From Oreocharis arfaki (Eukaryota; Chordata; Aves; Passeriformes; Paramythiidae), in contig VZRR01013752.1 of NCBI GenBank assembly GCA_013398015.1, positions 7,777 to 71,776 on the forward strand: a stretch of 64,000 bases of DNA. The letters run 5' to 3'. The notes beneath the pieces are model-generated. The model did no database searches. It saw nothing but the letters and a program-made list of their open reading frames with translations, and was not told where the DNA came from. The first letter of the stretch is position 1. Every line of letters starts with the position of its first letter. Shown here in pieces: positions 56,604 through 64,000 of the stretch. A program made the position numbers and the translations under genes.

Positions 56604-57680
56604 AATTTTATTCCGGTTCAAAGTGCTTCAGCACTTCCATTCCCACACATCACGTTTTCCAGTGTATTTTCACACCTCTCCATCACAGCTCTTTGCCTCA
56701 GAGCTGTGCCAGGAATGCTTTGGAGGTCACTCCCAATCAAGCCATGCAAACCCTGCCTCCCCACTGATGTGTCCAAGGGGTTTGGGATGTTTTGAGGCCA
56801 GAGGGGTGGGGCAGAGAGGGCAGCATGACCAGCAAGGCTCCTGGTGCTCCTCCTGCTGAAATTCCAGGTATAGGATTCCATGCTGGGTGGCTTCCCCCGT
56901 CGACCAGCCACGCATTAGCTGCAGCACAACCTCACAGAAAGCTGCCACCACCTCCAACAGACCCCAGAACACCCCAGGGCAGAATCCCAGCTCTAACACG
57001 TCCTCAAACAGAGCCATTATCCACTCTCCATGGTGGTCTGGGGGCAAGGGACGCAACCAATCTGTGCTCCACATGGGAGGGAGGGAATGGTCCCCTAGGA
57101 CAGTTCAGAGGTTTGGTTATAGCTGATCACACCCCAGCTATCTGGAAATAGATCTGGATCGACCCCAGATGCTCCCATCCTTTGCCTCTTCATTGCTTGG
57201 GCTTTGCCCTCCTCTGTAGTGACAGCGAGAGATGGGCAGGACCCTTCCTGATCACGCTAATTTGGGACTAAAACATCACCAAAAATCCATGATCTGTGGT
57301 CCTTTGAGCTAAAAGCCTTGGACTGACCAGCAGGGAATGGCTGGTATATGGAGGGAAGGTGTTCCCTGGACCAATTGCTTTCCCTGAGCGCTGCTTGTGC
57401 CATGTTTATCCCATGCCCTGCTCCAGTCCCAGAGCTTTGTGCAGCGTCTCTCCAGGCAAAGCACCTGATCCTGCTCCAGGTGCGACCTCCTGCAAGCACA
57501 GCCATAGCCAGTGCTGTCTTCCAAGAAATCTCCTTCCCTGGCACACTGGGAACAAGCCCAAGGAGCCAGTCCCAAGCCCTCCACAGAGAGACATCCCTTG
57601 GGAAGAGCCCAGCCAGGCTGTGACCACACTGCAGCGACATTCCTTATATTCCCTGTGCATTAGAGGCTTCTGGATCATCT
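56604..57680. other. Unique DNA with an unexplained minus-strand open frame
   Basis: A minus-strand frame is open over 56727-57074 (115 codons; residues include LRPLPPDHHGEWIMALFEDV). It falls in repeat-free DNA, and I do not recognise a family. There is no support from splice sites or a start context. It may be chance. Confidence 0.25.
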
Positions 57681-58114
57681 CCTGCACCCAGCCACCCACA
57701 CCATTCCATATTTATTAATCATTAAACAAATACAATCAGCCCCCATATTCCAGGCTTGCAGCTAATTAAAACCACCGTGGGCTTCGTTATCCCAGCTTTT
57801 GCTTGGCTCTCCTTTCCACAGCCCAAAAGAAATGAAAAGGAGTCGGTTCTGGCACGGCTCTTCCTCCTCTGGCTCCACATTCCTCGGGGTCTTAGGGGAA
57901 TTGCTCGAATTCTCAGATGTTGTTAAACAATCAAAGGGTAAATATTCCATCCCCATCCCGATTTTCCTGGGATGGCTGTGGTTGCAGGGAACAGCTTCTG
58001 TCGAGGAGGCTGAGCCCAGCAGGCCTCAAGCAGCGGTTACTGGATGGCCACAAATTAGAGGCAGCCAGAAAAATAAAAGGAGGGAGCCTGGACCACAAGC
58101 GAGAGCGAGATGGG
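57681..58114. other. Unique DNA, AT-rich at left
   Basis: 57705-57770 is AT-rich with several TTAAT/ATTAA cores. No exon or repeat is recognised. Confidence 0.35.
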
Positions 58115-58216
58115 GATGAGCCAAAGGGAAGGATGAGCCAAAGGGAGGGATGAGCCAAGGGGAGGGATGAGCCAAAGGGAGGGAAGAGCCAAGGGGAGGG
58201 ATAAGCCAAAGGGATG
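58115..58216. repeat. 17-bp tandem repeat, six units
   Basis: GATGAGCCAAAGGGAGG units start every 17 bp from 58115 to 58200. The later units read GAAGAGCC and GATAAGCC. Confidence 0.93.
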
Positions 58217-59359
58217 AACGTGCTGGTTTAGAGAGGCTTTCAACTTGCCCCAAATTCCCTTCTGGGAACTCCCCCTGACAAAGGCAACGAGTCCCAAGCC
58301 CCGGTGAGGTTCAGTGCCCTGGTCTGGAGCTGCACCATCTCCTTTCCACATCTTTGTATCTCCTCTACTCCCCAAACCATCCTGAGGGGTGGTTTAAATG
58401 TCCGGGGGTGCTGAAAGCCTTGTGGAGGCCCCGTGAGGCTGAGCTGCCCCAGGAGAGGGCAGAGGTGCTCCTTCCCACCCAGCGTGGCCCTGAGGTGGCC
58501 TCGGGAGCCGCCAGCACTCCCCACCTTATCTGGCACCTTTGGGAAGTGTGGCATTCCCGGTGCTGCTTCTCCCGCTCCCAGCCTGTCCCAGCCCAGTGGT
58601 GTGGGATGGAGATCAAATGATTGGCGCTGAAGGAAAACAAAAATCGGGGTTTAGCTTTGGGCTGCAAGAAATTTCGTGCCTGGCTGGGTGTTTCCATAAG
58701 CGACTCAATGTCGATGTCAGGTCCTTAATGGTGACTTCTTAAAAATGGTTACGGAGGGATTTCTTCCTCAGTGTTTGTTGTTTGGATGTTGTTTGATTGA
58801 AAACGTGCTCCCAGCAGCGATTCCGCTGGTTCTTACACTTGTCCTCAACACAGGAAAGGTGAAATACGGGTTACAGTTATTTTTAAGGGATTTTCAAGTC
58901 CTCTTTTTTTCCTTTAATTAAAGGTCTGTTATTTAAAATCATGTCAGGGAGGCAAAGCATGCGGTGTGAAGCTCACAGATTCTGATATTAATCCTGCCCT
59001 CGGGGACCAGCACTTTCCATCACTGCGAAACTGACACCCCCACAACCTCTTATTTAAAAGGGCATTTATTTAAAAGTGACATTTTTGAACGCTACCACGC
59101 AGCTTTTAGGGTTCAGGTCGTGGCATTTTCGAGGTTTAGTGGTGGTGGATGCAACCACGGAGGGTAGAAGGGATGAGGTGTGTAGGAGAGGAAACAGCAT
59201 CTGTTGGAGAAACTGGGGTTTGGAAAAATTGATGCTCGGAAAATTGCCTCTTCTTCTCCTATTTTCCTTTTCCTCCCCTTGTTCCCTCCTCAAGCCTTCA
59301 CTCCTCCCACCCTTCGGAAATAAGCGCTGTGTTTTATCCCCCAGCACACCCCCAAGGGC
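58217..59359. other. Unique DNA, nothing recognised
   Basis: About 1.1 kb with no exon or repeat recognised. Confidence 0.4.
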
Positions 59360-59860
59360 CCATCCCCGGTGTTTGCCCGAGCAGCAGGTGACTTCTCCCG
59401 GCTCCAAATCCGCTCCTTCCTCCTGGTTTTTTTTCCCCTAAACCCCGTTGCTTTCGGCAGCGCCGAGATGAAAGCCCCCATTAAAACCAGTGTCCCCATT
59501 AAGCGACGGTGGCACTTTCATGTCGCAGTTTGTCAGGGCAGAGTTTGTTTGTCCTCAAGGCTTCACCCCCGCACTTTGAAGTGGCCCGGGGGCTCGGTGT
59601 CACCGCTGCCGCTGTCCCCGCGGTCCCCGCGCAGATAAAGGAGGTGTCGCCCCTAACGCGCCCCTCGGCGCGGCGCTGGGTGCGAGATAACCCTGCCTAG
59701 GTAATCCCGGCCCAACAAAGCCGCGGGATGCGCTGCCCGGGCTTCCTAACAGCTCCCAGATCTCCCAAATTAACACCCGGCCCAGATCAAAGCGCTCGCG
59801 TTCCTTTCGTCGTGCCCTCACCTTAGGCACCGAGCCCTCTCCTCCCTGAGCTCGGCTTAA
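59360..59860. promoter_or_regulatory. CpG island
   Basis: By hand I count about 22 CpG in the 175 bp at 59570-59745 (with runs such as CTCGGCGCGGCGC), and the flanks to 59360 and 59860 are also enriched. It is repeat-free. GATAAAGG (59633) and GAGATAACC (59682) are GATA-type sites in its core. An unannotated promoter is possible. No TATA box or exon is evident. Confidence 0.5.
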
Positions 59861-60429
59861 TGGTTAACCCACCCCCGTGGGAGGCTCCGTGTGCCTGCCC
59901 GCGGGCATCTCCCAAAAAATCCTCCGGGAGAGGGAATGCTTTCCCTGACAGGACGGACATGACACGCAGCAAGTTGATTTTTCCCATTTATAATAAAAGC
60001 AGGGAAATCGTCCCGAGGCTTTGGATTTCAAACGCAGCCATCATTTTTAGGAATATTTAGTACTGAACTATAATATCGACCACGATGGAAGGGATATTCC
60101 TTGGTTTTTCCCCAAAATGCCCTCCAAAGCCACGGACTGGGCTTGTCCTGCAGGACTCACCAAGGCCGGAGCTGGGCGGGTCTGAAACATCAGCGCGCAC
60201 ACACACACGGTGTATTTACACCATCAAATGAGATCATTTGTAGTTAAAATACTGTTTTAATTTCTCCTCGGACACGCAATGGAGCTCACTCCCGTGAGCT
60301 GAGGGTAAGCTCTGCCCCATAAAACAGCTCCGGATAATACAAAGTGACATCAGAAATCACACACAGAGAATGCCACATTTTAGAAATACACTTCTATATA
60401 TTTTTTTGTATTTATATACAAAATGAGAT
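59861..60429. other. Unique DNA with (CA)n and AT-rich tracts
   Basis: A short CACACACACAC run lies near 60198-60208, and an AT-rich tract is at about 60398-60422. No exon is recognised. Confidence 0.35.
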
Positions 60430-60573
60430 GATCATGGAACCCTAGAGTGGTTTGGGTTGGAAGGGACGTTAAATCCCATCCCATTCCAGCCCCTGCCATG
60501 GGCAGGGACACCTTCCACTGTCCCAGGCTGCTCCAAGCCCCAGTGTCCAGCCTGGCCTTGGGCACTGCCAGAG
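60430..60573 (-). mobile_element. CR1 LINE fragment, type A 3' end
   Basis: Begins GATCATGGAACCCTAGAGTGG, has the CTGCCATGGGCAGGGACACC block and stops at GGGCACTGCCAGAGATG. Confidence 0.92.
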
Positions 60574-61025
60574 ATGTTTGAAGAGTTGGATCTTCCTCAG
60601 GCAGGCAGCCAGGTCCCGGACAGGGGATGTGCAGAGGAATAGATGAAGGTTCTTGTAAGTCAGTTGGAAAATTTTGCCAAGTGCAGGGAAATTGAGGTGC
60701 CTTTTCAGGCAGTTTCGTCACCTGGAGGGCTCAGGCGGGCTTGAAATTGCTGCTGGGCTCTGCCCTAAAGAAAGCAAAATAAAAGCTCCTATCTTCCCTC
60801 TCCCTCCCTGTCCTTATGCAATATCCCGGTGATTAAAGCGTCCCTGTAGGATGTGGGAGATGCACATGGAAGTTCCTCCTTGCCTCGAGGGGTTGGGACC
60901 TAATCTCCAGCAGCAGGAAAGCATTCAGGGCAAAAGCAGGAGCAGGAGGAGAGGGAGGAGGAGAGATCTCATCCCACCCACGCAGCCCCACATCACCTCT
61001 CCTGGAGGGCTGGGGAGCATTGAAA
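60574..61025. other. Unique DNA, nothing recognised
   Basis: No exon or repeat is recognised before the pentanucleotide array. 60940-60966 is a GGAGGA-rich run. Confidence 0.35.
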
Positions 61026-61136
61026 TAAAATAAAATAAAATAAAATAAAATAAAATAAAATAAAATAAAATAAAATAAAATAAAATAAAATAAAATAAAA
61101 TAAAATAAAATAAAATAAAATAAAATAAAATAAAAT
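61026..61136. repeat. (TAAAA)22 microsatellite
   Basis: About 22 perfect TAAAA units (111 bp) with no interruption. The apparent Phe-Tyr-Phe-Ile-Leu repeats on the minus strand are by-products. Confidence 0.97.
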
Positions 61137-61680
61137 CCCTCTCTTTGAAAAGACAAGTGAAAGCAAGTGTCCTTGTAGGTGATACAGAAGAGAGGTTGGC
61201 ATCTTCCTTTTTACCCACAGGGGTAAGACAAAATAATATCCTGGCAAAACCAGGAAATTTCATGAAATTGTGGTGAAGCTTAACAAAACTTTCCCTTTAA
61301 TGGAGGTTTTCCCACGGAAGAGCAGCCGGTGACTTTCCCAGGGCAAGTGAAGGGTTCTGGACGTGGAAGGCAAAGTTTTATCGTTTGTGGTTTGAAGAAA
61401 TGATTTGGAAAGTGAACGTTGGGAGCACAAGGAGCAAAGACTGCCCGGGGAAAGCAGTGCTGAGTTGGCTTTGGCTGGGGTAGCTCCAAGGTGCCTTTAA
61501 CCACAAGGAATTCTTCACTCCTGGGCTTCTCCCGCTTCCCTCCTCGCAGTAACGCCTGTCCTGGATGTGTGGCAGAAGGGAAAAAATGCAATTTGTGAAG
61601 AATATGTGGTTTTAGCAGGTTTGCAGTCCTCCCTCCCACAATAATAAGGGGGTTAAGCGTTTCCAAGGTGCCAAATCGTT
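61137..61680. other. Unique DNA, nothing recognised
   Basis: No exon or repeat is recognised. Confidence 0.35.
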
Positions 61681-61840
61681 CCTCCAGCAAGTCCAGTGGA
61701 TTCTCTAATCCTGATCTGTTCCTGCAGCAAATCCAGTGGGTTTTCTAATCCTGATCTGTTCCTCCAGCAAGTCTGGTGGGTTTTCTAATTCTGATCTCGT
61801 CCTCCAGCAAGTCCAGAGGATTCTCTAATCCTGGTCTGTT
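61681..61840. repeat. 40-bp tandem repeat, four units
   Basis: CCTCCAGCAAGTCCAGTGG plus TTCTCTAATCCTGATCTGTT repeats with an exact 40-bp period at 61681, 61721, 61761 and 61801. Units differ by a few substitutions. Confidence 0.95.
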
Positions 61841-62519
61841 CAAAAGGCTGGATAAGGGATGTAGGGATGACTCCACACTAAGCTGGAGGAGGTATTGCCT
61901 GTGTGCTGATGGACCTTCACCTCTGAGGTCCTGCCTTGCTCCTGGCAGGTCTGCAGTGAGCTGGGGCTTCGCCTGCAGCCACAGATTCAGTGGTGGGCTC
62001 TGGAGCCACCAAGACCCTGGAATCTGGAGCAAGATTAATTTCTTTAGCTCAAAAACGAGCTGGATGTGTCGTTGGAAGTACCTGCTAGGGATGGGATTTG
62101 GTCACCTAATGGAGCTCCTTGAGGTGCCCTGAGGGGTTGTGTGGAACACGTCCAGGTCCTGCTCCTTGGGATTCAAGTCCCCTTTGCCTGGAAGTGCAAA
62201 TGAGGGGTGAAATGAGTTCCTGGAGGGGTTTTGGGGATGCTGGCGGGGTCAGGCAGCGCAGGAGGATCCTAGAGCAGGCTTTTATCTGGAGCAAGCAGCA
62301 AGTGGAAGAGCAGATGTTGAGATCTTCCTCCTGCACCTCCCGCCTGCCCTTTTGAAGTGGCAGATTAATGACCAAATCAGATTGTTGACTTTGCAGGGGC
62401 CGGAGCTGGGCCGGTGGCAGAGTGGGACGCTCCAGGAGCGGGGGGATGCTGCTGGAGTCTGCCAAAGCAGCTAATAAACAAAGATAAATGGAATGGACTT
62501 CCAGGTTATTAATGACTTC
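61841..62519. other. Unique DNA, nothing recognised
   Basis: No exon or repeat is recognised. Confidence 0.35.
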
Positions 62520-62885
62520 CCAGCGCGGCAATCCCCAGGAACAATAGGGAAATGTTTACCCGGCGGGTTGTAGCTCCGCTCGGGTTAACGCCGCTCAATT
62601 AAGCCGTGTGTGCTCCCAGCAGCGTCCCGCGGGGCCGGATCAAACGGGCTGGATCGCCTTGGGAAGGGGGAAGGAGAGCTCAGCGGTGGCCTCGGCTTCC
62701 TCCGGCGCGTGGAGACGCTGGGAGAAATAATTGGGAGCGCTCCGGGCTCGGAGGTTGAGGCGCTGTGTTTATCCGGCCCTGTTTGTCCAGGCTTCTCCTG
62801 CATCTTCAAAGCCCTCGGAGCGTTATCCCGTTAACATCGGAGCGGGAAAGGCGAGCGGCGGGCACTGCGCTGGGAGCGGGCTGGG
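62520..62885. promoter_or_regulatory. CpG-rich island
   Basis: It is dense in CpG (for example CCCGGCGGG, CCCGCGGGGCCG and GCGAGCGGCGGGC) and repeat-free across about 365 bp, with GTTAACGCCGCTCAATTAAG near its left edge. A promoter or enhancer role is inference. No exon is evident. Confidence 0.45.
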
Positions 62886-63747
62886 GGAAGGGGGACATCC
62901 ACCCCAAATGTGCCGATTCCCCGTGCCCAGCACAAGGAAAACCCACCCCACTCAGGTGCTCCCTCTGGGATAAGGATGCTGAGCAGCCGCTGCCTCGATA
63001 GGAATTTCCCAGGGAAATTCAGAGGCACATACGTGGCCTTGAGAAACCATTCCCAAGGGATAAAGAGGGTCCTCCCCCACATTCCCTGGGGTTTTGCTGG
63101 AAAATGGGAGCTGAGCGCCCACGTGCACCCCCAGCCACACCCCAGCAGCGTTTCCTGCCCACTGCCGCTTTTAAACGCAGGATTTTTCCCATTTGGGAAA
63201 AAAAAAAAACGGGGATTTTTTCACCTGTAGCTGCCCAGGGGAAGCAGAGCCAAAGCTCCAAGAGATCCACCAGAAACCGAGGTTTGTTTTTCCATCGCTT
63301 TTCCCAACAATCCAGACACTGCCATTTCAGCCTGCGGTTCAGCTGAAAGCAATCCCAGGGCACAGAGCAGCTTTTCCATAGGGAATGGCCCTGTAGGGAA
63401 AATTTTCCTGCTTTTTTTCTCCTTCTCCCGCTCTTCTTCCAGGCTGAAATTGCTGGGAAAGAGCTCCCAAACGCGGGGGTCCGGGAGGAGGGATGCGGGC
63501 CTGCAGCAGGGGTGAGGGCAACGTGGTTTTAAAAGGGAAAGGGGTAAAATCCCAAATATTTGGAGCAGCCACACGACCCCGGTGTTGCTCCCGGCCTTGC
63601 CCACCACTGAGTGTTGCTCTCCAGGAATTCTCTGTCTGCTGCCAGCTGGAGGACAAGGAAATCAGCAGGAATTCCAACTGCCAGGAGCAGGGAATGTGCA
63701 ATCAAAGCCTTGGGAATAATAGGATTTGATTAGAATAATACGGGATT
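62886..63747. other. Unique DNA, nothing recognised
   Basis: A 12-bp poly-A run lies near 63199-63210. No exon or repeat is recognised. Confidence 0.35.
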
Positions 63748-63862
63748 TCATAATCATAGACTCATGGAGGATTCTATAAATACGGGATCACGGAAAGCTT
63801 TGGGATGGAAATGACCCTAAAACTCATCCCATTCCAACCCCGTGCCACGGGCAGAAAATCCC
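63748..63862 (-). mobile_element. CR1 3' end fragment
   Basis: TAATCATAGACTCATGGAGG and the following tail-like units precede GGAAAGCTTTGGGATGG, ACTCATCCCATTCCAACCC and GTGCCACGGGCAG, the antisense CR1 terminus. About 115 bp. Confidence 0.78.
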
Positions 63863-64000
63863 AATGCTCCCTTATGCCCCTGGTAAGGACACCATAGAGG
63901 GCAGGATCCCATTTGTGGTCTGTGACATCCCAAATGTCGCTTTTTGGGGTCAGGTCCTTAAATCCCAGCTCCATGGGAAGATGCGGAGTGGGGCTGTGGC

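Noticed and set aside
61026..61136. Minus-strand hydrophobic repeat resembling a membrane segment
   Set aside because: It is a translation of the (TAAAA)22 microsatellite.
1..64000. tRNA, rRNA or other structural RNA genes
   Set aside because: No A-box and B-box pair or rRNA-like block was seen on a read-through of both strands. A covariance-model search would be needed to exclude small RNAs such as snoRNAs or microRNAs.

Overview
This window looks like intergenic or intronic DNA from a bird, most likely a passerine. The evidence is the large number of 5'-truncated CR1 LINE fragments in both orientations. About forty can be recognised by the conserved CR1 3' end and its short ATTCTATG-like tail. 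There are also two well-delimited solo LTRs with target-site duplications, moderate-to-high GC with scattered CpG-rich patches, and no bacterial gene organisation. The passerine assignment is inference; 'bird' is much firmer.

I found no protein-coding gene that I can support. Every long open frame I examined runs through CR1 or LTR sequence, through tandem repeats whose unit is a multiple of three, or through GC-rich unique DNA without recognisable domains. No tRNA, rRNA or CRISPR array was seen.

Layout: 1-540 is a 29-bp minisatellite followed by an (ATG)n microsatellite. 0.5-14.9 kb alternates unique DNA with CR1 copies and a solo LTR on the minus strand (5945-6378). 14.9-17.5 kb is largely unique, with CpG-rich DNA, a consensus MEF2 site and TAAT clusters. 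17.5-25.7 kb has more CR1, with a unique block (21.5-24.7 kb) holding a symmetric TAAT cluster and a paired AP-1/GATA site. 25.2-33.2 kb contains two separate local direct duplications (27.1/29.7 kb and 25.3/32.8 kb), the second carrying the same CR1 insertion junction in both copies. 34-41 kb is mostly unique except for a roughly 50-unit 13-bp satellite (36.93-37.59 kb) that grows directly out of a CR1 3' tail. 41-42.4 kb is a cluster of four CR1 pieces with tails facing. 42.4-48 kb is mixed, including a palindromic pair of TCF/LEF-like sites and a CpG-rich patch. 48.4-54.9 kb has a possible second LTR type, a 42-bp minisatellite and CR1 copies. A single N at 54902 cuts a CR1 in mid-consensus and probably marks an assembly gap or join. 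55.4-55.9 kb is the second solo LTR, on the plus strand. 56-64 kb is mostly unique, with two CpG islands (about 59.4-59.9 and 62.5-62.9 kb), several small tandem repeats and a (TAAAA)22 microsatellite.

The window is therefore a record of retrotransposition and local duplication over unique, possibly regulatory, DNA, not a gene system. I did not find a convincing undescribed molecular system. The best leads are the CR1-tail satellite, the two local duplications, the assembly break at the N, and the CpG islands and motif clusters that may be promoters or enhancers. All statements about conservation or function of unique DNA are inference from motifs.
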